Below, piece after piece: positions 17,206-27,020 of a stretch of DNA of 64,000 nt. The translations under genes were made by a program, and so were the position numbers. The stretch lies in the NCBI RefSeq assembly GCF_023074175.1, contig NZ_JADPKS010000008.1, forward strand, positions 248,001-312,000, in the 5' to 3' direction. Positions within the stretch are counted from its first letter, which is position 1, and each line of letters starts with the position of its first letter. The notes beneath the pieces were generated by a model. That model was not told the origin of the DNA, did not search any database, and worked only from the letters and a program-made list of their open reading frames with translations. This DNA comes from Bradyrhizobium sp. 139. GTDB lineage: Bacteria > Pseudomonadota > Alphaproteobacteria > Rhizobiales > Xanthobacteraceae.

Positions 17206-17979
17206 CTACCAGCAAGTGTAGCCACCATCCACCAGCACGATGCTGCCGGTCATCAGGCTCGCGGCCTCGGAAGAAAGGAACAGCACGACGGAGGCGATCT
17301 CCTCGACCTGCCCCATCCGCGCCATCGGGGTTCCACCAATCCAGGCGTCGTACATTCTGGGATTGCTTTTCACGAAGGCGTTGAGCGGCGTTTCGATATA
17401 GGTCGGCGCCACCGCATTAACGCGGATGCCGCGCGCGCCCCATTCGGCGGCCAGCGACTTGGTCAAATGGTGCACGCCGGCCTTGGAGGCGTTGTAGAAA
17501 CACTGCTCCTGCGGCCTGTTGACGATGAAGCCGGACATCGAGCCGACATTGACGATGGCGCCGCTCTTCGCCTTCAGCATGTGCTTGCCGAATTCGCGGC
17601 AGCACCAGAAGGTGCCGTTGAGATTGACATCGATGACGTTGAGCCAATGCTCGTCGGTGACGGTCTCGGCCGGCGTCTCGCTCCGCGCAATGCCGGCGTT
17701 GTTGACGAGGATGTCGACCTTGCCGTGGCGGGCGACGAGGTCGCGAGCGACCTCGGCCACGCGCCTGGTGTCGGTGACGTCCATGATCGCGGTCTCGACG
17801 TAATAGCCCTTCGCCTTCAGGCCGGCCTTCGCGCTGTCGGCAATCTTGCTGTCGCGATCGCCGATCACGACTTTGGCGCCGGCTTCGGCCAGCGCTTCCG
17901 CGCAGGCGAGGCCAATGCCTTGCCCGCCACCGGTGATGAATGCGGTCTTGCCGTTCAGCTTGAATTTTTCCAGGTACAT
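17206..17979 (-). CDS. SDR-family polyol/sugar dehydrogenase
   Basis: A classical 257-residue short-chain dehydrogenase with cofactor motif TGGGQGIG (residues 16-23), NNAG, catalytic Ser in VGSMSG and the Tyr-Lys pair in FYNASKAG, ending MTGSIVLVDGGYTCW. An Asp after the second strand (VVIGDRD) favours NAD over NADP. It lies between the MalK-type ATPase and the pentulose kinase, fitting oxidation of an imported polyol to a ketose. Alternatives are sorbitol, ribitol, arabitol or threitol dehydrogenase. Confidence 0.9.
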   Translation of the reverse strand: MYLEKFKLNGKTAFITGGGQGIGLACAEALAEAGAKVVIGDRDSKIADSAKAGLKAKGYYVETAIMDVTDTRRVAEVARDLVARHGKVDILVNNAGIARSETPAETVTDEHWLNVIDVNLNGTFWCCREFGKHMLKAKSGAIVNVGSMSGFIVNRPQEQCFYNASKAGVHHLTKSLAAEWGARGIRVNAVAPTYIETPLNAFVKSNPRMYDAWIGGTPMARMGQVEEIASVVLFLSSEAASLMTGSIVLVDGGYTCW

Positions 17980-18010
17980 GGTGGTCTTTCCGTTGTCTTG
18001 CTGTTTCTTG

Positions 18011-19018
18011 TCAGCCGCTGAGTGCGTTGCCGCTCGCGCCGAAGCGGTGAATGCGCGTCGGGTCCGGCACCAGCGACACGCGGTCGCCGGCGTGCAGGCT
18101 CAATTCGCCGATGTAGCGCGCCGTCAACATCCCGAGCGGACCGGCATCGACATAGAGGAAGGTGTCGCTGCCGAGATGCTCGGCGACCGCGATCGTTCCC
18201 TGCCAGCCGCCAGCGCCGTCGCGCTCGATCTTCAGGTGCTCCGGACGGACGCCGATCGTGGTCGCGCCTTGCTGCCTGGCGGGCTCGCCGGCGACGAGGT
18301 TCATCTTCGGCGAACCGATGAAGCCGGCGACGAAGAGATTGGCGGGCTTCTCGTAGAGTTCCAGCGGCGAGCCATATTGCTCGATCTTGCCGCCGTTCAG
18401 CACCACGATCTTGTCCGCCATGGTCATGGCTTCGACCTGATCGTGGGTGACGTAGACCGCCGTGGTGCCGAGCTGCTTCTGGAGCCGCGTGACTTCTATG
18501 CGCATCTGCACACGCAATGCCGCGTCGAGATTGGACAGCGGTTCGTCGAACAGGAACGCCTTGGGCTCGCGGACGATGGCGCGGCCGATCGCGACACGCT
18601 GGCGCTGGCCGCCGGACAGTTCGCGCGGCTTGCGGTCGAGATAGGGCGTCAGGTTCAGCGTCGCGGCAGCGGCCTCGACCTTGCGGTTGATCTCGTCCTT
18701 GGAACGGCCCGCCATCTTCAGGCCGAAGCCGATATTGCCGCGCACGCTCATATGCGGATAGAGCGCGTAGGACTGGAACACCATCGACAGCCCGCGCTTG
18801 GCCGGCGGCGTGTCGACGACGTTCTTGCCGTCGATCAGGATCTTGCCGCCTGAGACGTCTTCAAGCCCGGCGATCAGCCGCAGCAGCGTGGTCTTGCCGC
18901 AGCCTGAGGGCCCCACGAACACCACGAAGGAGCCGTCGGCGATGTCGAGATCAGCCCCCTTGATGATGTGCACGGGACCGAAGGATTTCTGCACGTCCTG
19001 AAGTGTGATCTGACCCAT
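18011..19018 (-). CDS. Sugar/polyol ABC transporter ATP-binding protein (MalK/UgpC type)
   Basis: A 335-residue ATPase with Walker [10 protein letters not shown], signature [14 protein letters not shown], Walker [12 protein letters not shown] and the switch His of [13 protein letters not shown]-terminal TOBE-type regulatory domain follows (GVRPEHLKI). The start at 19018 ([13 protein letters not shown]) lies 14 bases after the second permease gene; the frame remains open into that gene but is not ATPase sequence there. It energises the MalFG-like permeases. Confidence 0.94.
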   Translation of the reverse strand: MGQITLQDVQKSFGPVHIIKGADLDIADGSFVVFVGPSGCGKTTLLRLIAGLEDVSGGKILIDGKNVVDTPPAKRGLSMVFQSYALYPHMSVRGNIGFGLKMAGRSKDEINRKVEAAAATLNLTPYLDRKPRELSGGQRQRVAIGRAIVREPKAFLFDEPLSNLDAALRVQMRIEVTRLQKQLGTTAVYVTHDQVEAMTMADKIVVLNGGKIEQYGSPLELYEKPANLFVAGFIGSPKMNLVAGEPARQQGATTIGVRPEHLKIERDGAGGWQGTIAVAEHLGSDTFLYVDAGPLGMLTARYIGELSLHAGDRVSLVPDPTRIHRFGASGNALSG

Positions 19019-19032
19019 GATCCGGCAGCCCT

Positions 19033-19863
19033 TTATTTCACCGCGCCGAAGGTGAGCCCGCGCACGAGCTGCTTCTGGCTGAACCAACCGAGGACGAGAA
19101 TGGGCGCGATCGCCAGCGTCGACGCCGCCGACAGTTTTGCCCAGAACAACCCTTCCGGGCTCGAATAGGACGCGATGAACGTGGTGAGCGGCGCGGCGTT
19201 CGACGTCGACAGATTGAGCGTCCAGAACGCCTCGTTCCAGGCCAGGATCAAGTTGAGCAGCAAGGTCGATGCCAGCCCGGGGATCGCCATCGGCGTCAGG
19301 ACATAGACGAGCTCGCGGCCGATGGTGGCGCCGTCCATCCGCGCGGCTTCGAGGATGTCGCGCGGGATCTCCTTGAAATAAGTAAACAGCATCCAGATCA
19401 CGATCGGCAGATTGCCGAGGCACAGAATGAAGACGAGGCCGATGCGGGAATCGAGCAGGCCGAAGCTCTTGTAGATCAGGTAGATCGGCACCAGCACGCC
19501 GACCGGCGGCATCATCTTGGTCGAGAGCATCCAGAGCAGGATGTCCTTGGTGCGCTTGGTCGGCGAGAATGCCATCGACCAGGCCGCCGGGATCGCGATC
19601 AGCAGCGCAATCAAGGTCGAGCCGCCGGCGATGATGATCGAGTTCATCGCATGGTGCAGATAGTCGCTGCGCTCCTGCACGGTCGCATAGTTTTCCGTGG
19701 TCCAATGGAAGAACAGGAAGGACGGCGGAATGGCGAAGGCCTCGAGCTCGGTCTTGAAGCTCGCCAGCACCATCCACAGGATCGGGAAGAAGATCAGCAA
19801 GCCGAAGAACCAAGCGCCAATCGTCGATATCACCACCCGCTGCGTCGTCGCCATTCGCGCCAT
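19033..19863 (-). CDS. Carbohydrate ABC transporter permease (MalG-like)
   Basis: The 276-residue inner-membrane protein has six predicted helices, a first helix [21 protein letters not shown], and the EAA loop ([30 protein letters not shown]). It begins 4 bases after the MalF-like gene stop and is followed by the ATPase after 14 bases. It is half of the transport channel. Confidence 0.93.
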   Translation of the reverse strand: MARMATTQRVVISTIGAWFFGLLIFFPILWMVLASFKTELEAFAIPPSFLFFHWTTENYATVQERSDYLHHAMNSIIIAGGSTLIALLIAIPAAWSMAFSPTKRTKDILLWMLSTKMMPPVGVLVPIYLIYKSFGLLDSRIGLVFILCLGNLPIVIWMLFTYFKEIPRDILEAARMDGATIGRELVYVLTPMAIPGLASTLLLNLILAWNEAFWTLNLSTSNAAPLTTFIASYSSPEGLFWAKLSAASTLAIAPILVLGWFSQKQLVRGLTFGAVK

Positions 19864-19867
19864 GCTC

Positions 19868-20740
19868 TCATGCCTCCAGATTGCGGCCGACGATGCGGAC
19901 GAGGAAGAAGGCCACGATATTGGCGATCACGACTGCCACGAGGCCGCCTGCCGAGGCGCTGCCGACATCGAACTGGATCAGCGCCTGCGAATAGATCAGG
20001 AAGGCGATGTTGGTGGTCTGAAGGCCCGGTCCGCCGCCGGTGGTAACGAATATCTCGGCGAACACCGTGAGCAGGAAGATGGTCTCGATCAGGATCACCA
20101 TCGTGATGGGACGCGCGAGGTGCGGCAAGGTGATGTAGATGAAGGCCGAGACGGCGCTGGCACCGTCCATCTCGGCGGCCTCCTTCTGCTCCTCGTCGAG
20201 CGATTGCAGCGCGGTCAGCAGAATGAGCGTCGCGAACGGCAGCCATTGCCAGGCGACGATCAGGATCACCGCAAACAGCGGCACATCGTTGAACCAGTCG
20301 ATCGGCGTCAGCCCGAACAGTAAGGCGATCCAGGCAAACAGCCCGGAGACCGGGTGCATCAACAGGTTCTTCCAGACCAGCGCGCTCACCGTCGGCATCA
20401 CGAAGAACGGGGCGATCACCATCAGACGCACGATGTTGCGGCCGATCACGGGCTGGTCCATCAGCAGCGCCAGCGGAATGCCGAGCAGGATCGTCAGCGC
20501 CAGCACCGAGCCGACCAGCACCAGCGTGTTCTGGAGCGAGGCGAGGAAGGCGGGATCGGTGAGGAAGTAGCGGAAATTCTCGAGGCCAACGAATGCCTCG
20601 GAGCCCGGATCGAGCAGGCTGTAATGCAGGGTCGAGAAATAGATCGTCAGCGCCAGCGGGACGATCATCCAGATGAACAGCAGCCCGACGGCCGGAGTCA
20701 GAAGCGAGCGCGCAAGGAACTGCGTCTGCCGGGTTGCCAT
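19868..20740 (-). CDS. Carbohydrate ABC transporter permease (MalF/UgpA-like)
   Basis: The 290-residue permease has an N-terminal helix LLTPAVGLLFIWMIVPLALTIYFS and the EAA region (EEQKEAAEMDGASAVSAFIYITLPHLARP). I chose ATG 20740 (MATRQTQ). The other in-frame ATG at 20776 lies inside a 12-base stem-loop and lacks a ribosome binding site. The gene pairs with the MalG-like permease. Confidence 0.91.
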   Translation of the reverse strand: MATRQTQFLARSLLTPAVGLLFIWMIVPLALTIYFSTLHYSLLDPGSEAFVGLENFRYFLTDPAFLASLQNTLVLVGSVLALTILLGIPLALLMDQPVIGRNIVRLMVIAPFFVMPTVSALVWKNLLMHPVSGLFAWIALLFGLTPIDWFNDVPLFAVILIVAWQWLPFATLILLTALQSLDEEQKEAAEMDGASAVSAFIYITLPHLARPITMVILIETIFLLTVFAEIFVTTGGGPGLQTTNIAFLIYSQALIQFDVGSASAGGLVAVVIANIVAFFLVRIVGRNLEA

Positions 20741-20767
20741 CCTTGGCTTCTCCGATTGCGGGAAGAA

Positions 20768-20804
20768 GGCGGCCATCCATCAAAGTGAAAAGTGGATGGC
20801 CGCC
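20768..20804. promoter_or_regulatory. Intercistronic stem-loop between the binding-protein and permease genes
   Basis: A perfect 12-base inverted repeat: GGCGGCCATCCA (20768-20779) and TGGATGGCCGCC (20793-20804) around a 13-base loop. It lies between the binding-protein stop and the first permease start. Such structures protect upstream mRNA and raise binding-protein level over permeases, as known for malE-malF. That role is inferred here. Confidence 0.7.
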
Positions 20805-20832
20805 AGTTTGAGCTCAGGAGGAGAGCTCGGGT

Positions 20833-22143
20833 TCACTTGATGTAGCCAGCGCGCTTCATCTCGCGCTCGGTCGCGGATTGCGCCGCGGTGAGTGCGGCAT
20901 CGACCGTCATCGACCCGGCGAGCGCGGCCGAGAACTGCTGGCCCACCTGCGTGCCGATGCCCTGGAATTCGGGGATCGCGGCGTACTGGACGCCGACATA
21001 GGGCACCGGCTTCACCGTCGGCTTGTTCGGATCGGCAGCATCAATCGAGGCCAGCGTCAGCTTCGCGAAGGGTGCGACTTTCAGATAGTCCTCGTTCTGG
21101 TAGAGCGAGGTCCGCGTGCCCGGCGGCACGTTGGCCCAGCCCTCCTTCGACGCCACGAGTTTTGTGTAGTCCTTGCTGGTCGCCCAGGCGATGAACTTCT
21201 CTGCGGCTTCGGCCTTCTTGGAGCCGGCGGGGATCGCCAGGTTCCAGGCCCACAGCCAGTTGGCGTTCTTGCCGAGCCCGGTGTTGGGCGCGAGCGCGAA
21301 GCCGACCTTGTCGGCGACCTTGGAGTCTTTGGGGTTGGTGACGAAGGACGCCGCGACCGTAGCATCGATCCACATGGCGCATTTGCCCGCGTTGAACAGC
21401 GCCAAATTCTCGTTGAAGCCGTTCGAGCTGGCGCCGGGAGGGCCGGCCTGCTTCATCAGGTCGACATAGGTCGACAGCGTCGCCTTCCATTCCGGCGTGT
21501 TGAACTGCGGCTCCCACTTCTCGTCGAACCAGCGTGCGCCGTAGGAATTCGCCATGGCCGAGAGGAACGCCATGTTCTCGCCCCAGCCGGCCTTGCCGCG
21601 CAGGCAGATGCCGTAGACGCCTGCGCTCTTGTCGGTGAGCTTCTTGGCAGCGTCGATCACGAAATCCCAGGTCGGCTTTTCCGGCATCTTCAGGCCGGCC
21701 TTGTCGAACAGATCGGTGCGGTACATCACCATCGAACTCTCGCCGTAGAACGGCGCGGCAAAGAGCTTGCCGTCGACCGAGACCGCGTCGCGGATCCTCG
21801 GCAGGAGGTCAGCGACATCGTAATCGGCGCCGAGATTGGCAAGTGGCACCAGCCAGCCTTTTTTGGCCCAGATCGGTACCTCATAGGTGCCGATGGTCAA
21901 AACGTCGAACTGGCCGCCCTTGGTGGCGATGTCGGTGGTGACGCGCTGACGCAGCACGTTTTCCTCCAGCGTCACCCATTTGACCGTGATGTCGGGATTC
22001 TTCCTGGTGAACTCGCCCGTCATCCCCTGCATGCGGATCATGTCGCCGTTGTTGACGGTGGCGATCGTCAGGGTGGTTTCGGCCATCGCGGGGACGGCCA
22101 GCAGGATAGACGCGCCGCAGACGGCGCCGAGGACGTGTTTCAC
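20833..22143 (-). CDS. Sugar/polyol ABC transporter substrate-binding protein (SBP_bac_1)
   Basis: The 436-residue periplasmic protein has a signal peptide ending AVPAMAETT and an SBP_bac_1 core (DITVKWVTLEENVLRQRVTTDIATKGGQFDVLTIGTYEVPIWAKKGWLVPL). The start is GTG at 22141-22143, with AGGGAGG six bases upstream; an ATG at 22182 would put the signal peptide in the wrong place. It leads the operon of permeases, ATPase, SDR and two kinases. The set resembles the smo/mtl sorbitol-mannitol operons of alphaproteobacteria. Confidence 0.92.
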   Translation of the reverse strand: MKHVLGAVCGASILLAVPAMAETTLTIATVNNGDMIRMQGMTGEFTRKNPDITVKWVTLEENVLRQRVTTDIATKGGQFDVLTIGTYEVPIWAKKGWLVPLANLGADYDVADLLPRIRDAVSVDGKLFAAPFYGESSMVMYRTDLFDKAGLKMPEKPTWDFVIDAAKKLTDKSAGVYGICLRGKAGWGENMAFLSAMANSYGARWFDEKWEPQFNTPEWKATLSTYVDLMKQAGPPGASSNGFNENLALFNAGKCAMWIDATVAASFVTNPKDSKVADKVGFALAPNTGLGKNANWLWAWNLAIPAGSKKAEAAEKFIAWATSKDYTKLVASKEGWANVPPGTRTSLYQNEDYLKVAPFAKLTLASIDAADPNKPTVKPVPYVGVQYAAIPEFQGIGTQVGQQFSAALAGSMTVDAALTAAQSATEREMKRAGYIK

Positions 22144-22166
22144 AGTGACCTCCCTAGGATCGCGCT

Positions 22167-22201
22167 TTGAGCATATGCCCACGCGTTGGGTGTATGTTCA
22201 A
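22167..22201. promoter_or_regulatory. Inverted operator candidate for the polyol operon
   Basis: Arms TTGAGCATATGC (22167-22178) and GTGTATGTTCAA (22190-22201, complement TTGAACATACAC) share TTGANCATA. Their centres are 23 bases apart. The site lies 24 bases upstream of the GTG start of the binding protein. A related half-site, TTGATCATATAC, precedes the regulator operon at 24096, so the SorC-type regulator is the likely binder. Confidence 0.6.
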
Positions 22202-22310
22202 CTGAGGGTGAGCTGTTGTCAAGCAGACGCGCGGGCGTACCCGCAACTTATGAGTGCTGCGGTGCGGGAGTGACTTGTCGTTTCGTGCACAAATATGGCG
22301 GCTTGCTCCA

Positions 22311-22438
22311 CCTCTCCCGCTTGCGGGAGAGGTCGTATCGCATCGAAAGATGCGATACGGGTGAGGGTTTTCTCCTCTTTGGGAGTCTTGCCAGCGGAGA
22401 GACCCTCTCCCCAGCCCTCTCCCGCAAGCGGGAGAGGG
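22311..22438. repeat. Cluster of three stem-loops
   Basis: CCTCTCCCGC-tt-GCGGGAGAGG (22311-22332), CGTATCGCATC-gaaa-GATGCGATACG (22334-22359) and CCCTCTCCCGC-aa-GCGGGAGAGGG (22415-22438). All arms are perfect. The CTCTCCCGC type recurs elsewhere in the window (6666, 27150 region). They follow the regulator gene and may end its transcript. Confidence 0.65.
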
Positions 22439-22469
22439 AGACCAGCGAGGGCGCCGCCCAAGCTCTGCC

Positions 22470-23420
22470 TCAGCGCTCCAGAATCGCCTGTGCAGTGGCC
22501 TCGTCCGTGATCAGGCCGTTGATCAGGTGCCCGTTCAGCGCGGCCGCGATCGCCGGCACCTTGGCCATGCCGACCGCGGCGCCGATCGTCGTGGTCCTGG
22601 CCGGCACTTCCGGCGGAATGCTGGTGAGGCGCTTGTTGGTGCCGGCCTTGAGCAGACGGCCCTTGGCATCATAGGCCCAGCCGGTGATCTCGCCGATCGC
22701 CCCCTGCCGCATCATCTCGAACAGTTCGTCGCGCGTGACGAAGCCATCGACATGGACCTGCGCCTTCTGATCCATCTGGCCGATGCCGACGAGGCGCAGA
22801 TCGGCCTTGGCCGCGACCGCCTTCACCTTCGCGATCGGCTCGATGCGCACCATCTTGTTGCGCTCGTCCTCCGACGACATCAGGAACGGCAGCGGCATCG
22901 GGTAGTGCCGCGCGCCGGTGCGGTCGGCGAGCCGTCCGACGGTATCGTAGAAGCTCGCCGAACCGTCGGCGGAGATGTTGCCGACCAGCGAGACGATCTG
23001 GTGATTGGGCCGGTCGATCGGCGTGACGCGCTCGACCGCGGCGCGCACCGCGCGTCCCGTGCCGAGTGCGACGATGACGGGCGTTTCCGAACGCAGGGTC
23101 GAATCCAGCAGATTGGCGCAGCGCTCGGCGATGCCTGCTGTGGCCTGCGGTGCGGCAGGATCGGCCGGCACCACCTCGCAATGGCTGAGGCCGAAGCGCC
23201 CCTTCAGGCGCGCCGCCAGTTCCATACAGGCGGCAATGGGATGTTCGAGGCGGAAGGTGATGAGACGCTCGGCCAGACACAGCGAGACCAGCCGCTGCGC
23301 CGACGCCCGCGAGACCTGGAGCATCTTTGCGATCTCGTCCTGGGTATGGCCGGCAATGAAATAGAGCCAGCCGGCACGTGCGGCATCGTCGAGCCTGGAT
23401 TTTTCGTTCTCGGCGGCCAT
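22470..23420 (-). CDS. SorC/DeoR-type sugar-binding transcriptional regulator
   Basis: The 316-residue protein has an N-terminal helix-turn-helix (TQDEIAKMLQVSRASAQRLVSLCLAERL, about residues 26-53) and a C-terminal sugar-phosphate-binding domain of the SorC family (ALGTGRAVRAAVERV, LVGNISADGSASFYDTVGRLADRTGA). It follows the HAD gene by 7 bases and sits next to the polyol ABC operon, which it probably controls. Members of this family usually sense a phosphorylated sugar. Candidate sites are at 22167-22201 and 24096-24107. Confidence 0.9.
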   Translation of the reverse strand: MAAENEKSRLDDAARAGWLYFIAGHTQDEIAKMLQVSRASAQRLVSLCLAERLITFRLEHPIAACMELAARLKGRFGLSHCEVVPADPAAPQATAGIAERCANLLDSTLRSETPVIVALGTGRAVRAAVERVTPIDRPNHQIVSLVGNISADGSASFYDTVGRLADRTGARHYPMPLPFLMSSEDERNKMVRIEPIAKVKAVAAKADLRLVGIGQMDQKAQVHVDGFVTRDELFEMMRQGAIGEITGWAYDAKGRLLKAGTNKRLTSIPPEVPARTTTIGAAVGMAKVPAIAAALNGHLINGLITDEATAQAILER

Positions 23421-23427
23421 GGCGGCG

Positions 23428-24087
23428 TTACGCGTCCTTCCAAAAATCGCTCATGTGCGCGAAGACCCGATCGGCCCCGGCGGCGGATAATATAGCGTGG
23501 CCATCGTGGGCGCGATAATGGCTGCCGCCGACAAATCCCCAAACCGTCATGCCGGCAGCCTTCGCAGCCAGCACGCCGCTGACGCTGTCCTCGATCACGA
23601 GGGTGCGCGCCGGATCAGCCTCCATCTTCTCGGCCGCGTAAAGAAAAAGGTCAGGCGCCGGCTTGCCGTGCCTGACCATTTGCGAGGTGTAGAGCCGGCT
23701 ATCGAAATGCGATGCGAGGTCGGTCACCTCGAGCGACAATGAGACGCGATCGATATCGCTCGACGATGCCACGCAGAACGGCGTGTTAAGCCCGGACAAA
23801 ACTGCCCCAACGCCATGGATCGGCTGAAGCGATGTTGCGAACGTCTTCAGCACCCGCGCCTTCAGCTGCGGTAGGAATTCGTCAGGCAGGATATCGCCGC
23901 GCTCTCGATAGTATTGTCCGATCGCAGCCGTGCTGCGTCCGAGAAAATGCTCGAGTGCCTGCTCCACACTGAGTTCGAGCCCGGACTCAGCCAGCACCTC
24001 CGACAGGCACCGGCAGCTCAACAACTCGCTGTCGACGAGCACGCCGTCGCAATCGAAGATGATGAGGTCGAGCGTGCCGGGATCCAT
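23428..24087 (-). CDS. HAD-superfamily sugar phosphatase
   Basis: A 219-residue HAD hydrolase with motif I FDCDGVLVDSE (nucleophile and acid Asp), motif II in CVASSSDIDRV, motif III Lys in HGKPAPDLF and motif IV VIEDSVSGVLAA. The cap insertion is of the beta-phosphoglucomutase/sugar phosphatase class. It is the first gene of the regulator operon. Similar phosphatases in polyol operons remove toxic sugar phosphates; that role is inferred. Confidence 0.88.
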   Translation of the reverse strand: MDPGTLDLIIFDCDGVLVDSELLSCRCLSEVLAESGLELSVEQALEHFLGRSTAAIGQYYRERGDILPDEFLPQLKARVLKTFATSLQPIHGVGAVLSGLNTPFCVASSSDIDRVSLSLEVTDLASHFDSRLYTSQMVRHGKPAPDLFLYAAEKMEADPARTLVIEDSVSGVLAAKAAGMTVWGFVGGSHYRAHDGHAILSAAGADRVFAHMSDFWKDA

Positions 24088-24095
24088 CGGCGCAT

Positions 24096-24131
24096 TTGAT
24101 CATATACTCAATGGCTGAGCAATAGCTCAGC
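24096..24131. promoter_or_regulatory. Operator candidate upstream of the HAD-regulator operon
   Basis: TTGATCATATAC (24096-24107) matches the arm of the 22167 site. Beside it is a 7-base inverted repeat GCTGAGC-aata-GCTCAGC (24114-24131). The first element begins nine bases upstream of the HAD start codon, where repressor binding would block expression, consistent with autoregulation. Confidence 0.5.
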
Positions 24132-24151
24132 GGGTCGCAACGCGCTCGACA

Positions 24152-24222
24152 GTAGCCCGCATGGAGCGCAGCGTAATGCGGGGCAGCGGTCCCGGATTAC
24201 GCTTCGCTCCATCCGGGCTACG
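24152..24222. repeat. Palindromic intergenic repeat
   Basis: It begins GTAGCCCGCATGGAGCGCAG and ends with the inverted complement TTCGCTCCATCCGGGCTAC. It lies between the sugar permease stop and the HAD gene. Confidence 0.7.
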
Positions 24223-24227
24223 CCCCC

Positions 24228-25418
24228 TCACCGCCGCTGATTATACACGTCGATGCAGACCGCCCCGAGCAGCACCAAGCCCTTGATGACCTGCTGGTAG
24301 TCGATGCCGATGCCGAGGATGGACATGCCGTTGTTCATCACGCCCATGATCATGGCGCCGACCACGGCCCCGCCGACGCGCCCTACTCCGCCATAGGCTG
24401 ACGCGCCGCCGATGAAACAGGCGGCGATGACGTCGAGCTCGAAGCCGAGGCCCGCTTTCGGCGTCGCGGTGTTGAGGCGCGCGGCAAAGACGAGGCCGGC
24501 TAACGCGGCGAGCACGCCCATGTTGACGAAGGTGAGGAAGGTCAGCCGTTCGGTCTTGATGCCCGACAGTTTTGCTGCTTTCGCATTGCCGCCGACCGCA
24601 TAGATCTGCCGGCCGATCACGGTGCGACGCGTCACGAAGCCGTAAAGCGCGATCAAGGCGCTCATGATCACCAGCACGTTCGGCAGGCCGCGATAGGTCG
24701 CGATCAGATAGGTGAAATAGAGCACCGCGCAGGCCAGCACGATGCTCTTGCCGAGGAAGAACGCGTAGGGTTCGACCTCGATGCCATGCGACTGCTCGCG
24801 CGTACGGCTTTTGGCGCTGGCATAGACCAGGCCCAGAGCCAGCACCGCACCGATCAGCATCGAGGTCGGATGCAGCGTGCCGGCTTCAGGAAGGAGCTCT
24901 GGAATGAAGCCCGACGACAATTTCTGGAAGGTCGGCGGGAACGGGCCGAGCGATTGGCCCTGCAACACCGCGAGCGCAAGGCCCTTGAACACCAGCATGC
25001 CGGCCAGCGTCACGATGAAGGACGGGATCTTGAAATAGGCAACCCAATAGCCCTGGGCCGCGCCGATGGCAGCGCCGACCACGAGGCAGGCGATGAAGGC
25101 AAGCGTGTAGTCAACCTTGTAGGTCACCATGAGCAAGGCAGCTACGGCGCCGACGAAGCCCGCGACCGAACCGACCGAAAGATCGATATGACCGGTGACG
25201 ATGACGAGCAGCATGCCCAGTGCCATGATGACGATGTAGCTGTTCTGGAGCACCAGATTGGTGAGGTTGAGCGGCTGGAGCAGCGTGCCGCCAGTCATGA
25301 CCTGGAAGAACAGCATGATCGCGATCAGCGACATCAGCATGCCGTAATTGCGCAAATTGTTCTTGATGAAGCTGCCGTGCCGGCGCTCCTCGGGCAGCGA
25401 AACCGTCTTGTCGGTCAT
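24228..25418 (-). CDS. gguB: Multiple-monosaccharide ABC transporter permease (GguB-like)
   Basis: This 396-residue permease of the RbsC/XylH family has about ten membrane segments and carries [32 protein letters not shown] and [18 protein letters not shown], as in AraH/XylH/GguB. The start at 25418 (MTDKTVSL) overlaps the ATPase stop by 4 bases; sequence further upstream in the frame is ATPase-gene antiframe. It forms the channel for the ChvE-type binding protein. The name follows the Agrobacterium chvE-gguA-gguB order. Confidence 0.9.
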   Translation of the reverse strand: MTDKTVSLPEERRHGSFIKNNLRNYGMLMSLIAIMLFFQVMTGGTLLQPLNLTNLVLQNSYIVIMALGMLLVIVTGHIDLSVGSVAGFVGAVAALLMVTYKVDYTLAFIACLVVGAAIGAAQGYWVAYFKIPSFIVTLAGMLVFKGLALAVLQGQSLGPFPPTFQKLSSGFIPELLPEAGTLHPTSMLIGAVLALGLVYASAKSRTREQSHGIEVEPYAFFLGKSIVLACAVLYFTYLIATYRGLPNVLVIMSALIALYGFVTRRTVIGRQIYAVGGNAKAAKLSGIKTERLTFLTFVNMGVLAALAGLVFAARLNTATPKAGLGFELDVIAACFIGGASAYGGVGRVGGAVVGAMIMGVMNNGMSILGIGIDYQQVIKGLVLLGAVCIDVYNQRR

Positions 25419-26992
25419 GGCTGCGATCCCCCCATCTCCGCACCCGCAAGGGCGCTGCTTCCATAGTCTCTGTCGTTGCGCATGATAGCGCGCATGATCT
25501 TCTCCTGCGTTGCCTCCGCCGCCTTGAACTCCCCGACGAAGGCGCCCTCGTTCATGACACAGATGCGGTCGCAGATGCCGAGCAGCTCGGGCATCTCCGA
25601 GGAGATCACGACGACGCCCCGGCCGGCTTCCGCGAGCTCGTTGATGATACAGTAAATCTCGTATTTGGCACCGACGTCGATACCCCGCGTCGGCTCGTCG
25701 AGAATCAGCACTCTGGGATCGGTCATCAGCCATTTCGATAGCACCACCTTCTGCTGGTTGCCGCCGGAGAGCTGGCCCGTCTCCTGGTAGACGTCGGAGC
25801 AACGGATGCGCATGCGGCTCCTGTAGTCGCTGGCGATCTTCAGTTCGGCGATATCGTCGATCACCCGCCCCGGTGCGACCTGGTCGAGGCTCGCGAGCGT
25901 GATGTTCTTGCGGACGTCGTCGGCCAGGATCAGTCCGAGCTGCTTGCGGTCCTCGGTGACATAGGCAAGACCGGCGTCGATCGCGACTGCGACACTCGGC
26001 AGCCCGATCTCCCTGCCCTCTAGCCGGATCCGGCCGCTGATATTGGTGCCCCACGAACGGCCGAACAGGCTCATGGCGAACTCGGTGCGGCCAGCGCCCA
26101 TCAGCCCGGCAATGCCGACGACCTCGCCGCGCTTCACGCCGAAATTGACGTTCTTGATCACCTGCCGATCGGGATGAATTGGATGGTAGACTGACCAATT
26201 CGCGACCTCGAGGACGGGCTCGCCGATCTCTGCGCTGCGCTCGGGAAAGCGATGGGCGAGATCGCGATTGACCATGCTGCGGATGATGCGGTCTTCCTCG
26301 ATCGGCTCGGCATGGCAATCGATGCTGTCGACGGTACGGCCGTCGCGCAGCACGGTGATGTGGTCGGCGACGCGGGCGACCTCGTTCAGCTTGTGCGAAA
26401 TCAGGATCGAGCCGATGCCCTGCTCGCGGAAGGCCATGAGACGTTCGAGCAGCGCAGCACTGTCGGCTTCGTTGAGGCTCGCGGTCGGCTCGTCCAGGAT
26501 CAGCATTCTCACCCGCTTGGACAGCGCCTTCGCGATCTCGACGAGTTGCTGCTTGCCGACGCCGAGATCGGTGATCAGCGTATCCGGCGATTCCTTCAGG
26601 CCGACCTGCGCCAGAAGATCCCGCGTACGGCGGTATACCTCGTCGCGGTCGATGACACCGAGCTTGGATGGCGGATGCGACAGAAAAATGTTTTCCGCGA
26701 TCGACATCAGCGGGATCAGCGCCAGCTCCTGGTGGATGATGATGATGCCGAGCGCCTCGGAATCGTTGATGTCGCGGAAACGGCGCTCCTCACCATCAAA
26801 GATAATGGTGCCTTCATAGCTGCCGTGTGGATAGACACCGCTCAAGACTTTCATCAGCGTGGATTTGCCGGCGCCGTTCTCGCCCACGAGCGCGTGGATC
26901 TGCCCGGCGTGAACCGAGAAGTTGACGTCGCGCAGTGCCTGCACACCGGCGAAGCTCTTGCTGACGTTGCGCATCTCCAGCATTGCGGTCAT
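25415..26992 (-). CDS. gguA: Multiple-monosaccharide ABC transporter ATP-binding protein (GguA-like)
   Basis: The 525-residue protein has tandem ATPase domains, the RbsA/XylG layout. The first has Walker [10 protein letters not shown] and Walker [13 protein letters not shown]. The second has a degenerate Walker A (GLMGAGRTE), signature LSGGNQQKV and [15 protein letters not shown]. It overlaps the permease gene by 4 bases and lies 192 bases after the binding-protein gene, with a palindromic repeat in between. Confidence 0.94.
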   Translation of the reverse strand: MTAMLEMRNVSKSFAGVQALRDVNFSVHAGQIHALVGENGAGKSTLMKVLSGVYPHGSYEGTIIFDGEERRFRDINDSEALGIIIIHQELALIPLMSIAENIFLSHPPSKLGVIDRDEVYRRTRDLLAQVGLKESPDTLITDLGVGKQQLVEIAKALSKRVRMLILDEPTASLNEADSAALLERLMAFREQGIGSILISHKLNEVARVADHITVLRDGRTVDSIDCHAEPIEEDRIIRSMVNRDLAHRFPERSAEIGEPVLEVANWSVYHPIHPDRQVIKNVNFGVKRGEVVGIAGLMGAGRTEFAMSLFGRSWGTNISGRIRLEGREIGLPSVAVAIDAGLAYVTEDRKQLGLILADDVRKNITLASLDQVAPGRVIDDIAELKIASDYRSRMRIRCSDVYQETGQLSGGNQQKVVLSKWLMTDPRVLILDEPTRGIDVGAKYEIYCIINELAEAGRGVVVISSEMPELLGICDRICVMNEGAFVGEFKAAEATQEKIMRAIMRNDRDYGSSALAGAEMGGSQP

Positions 26993-27020
26993 CGGATCAT
27001 GCTCCCGGACTTTTCCACGT

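Larger units (their letters stand above)
22144..22469. other. Intergenic stretch with operator and hairpins
   Basis: The 326 bases between the binding-protein start and the SorC-type regulator stop hold the operon promoter, the inverted operator candidate at 22167-22201 and three hairpins at 22311-22438. No gene is seen. Confidence 0.6.

Noticed and set aside
20741..20776. ATG 20776 as the start of the MalF-like permease
   Set aside because: It lies within the 12-base stem-loop and lacks a ribosome binding site; 20740 is better placed.
22311..22438. A CRISPR-like array
   Set aside because: The three hairpins differ in sequence and there are no regular spacers.
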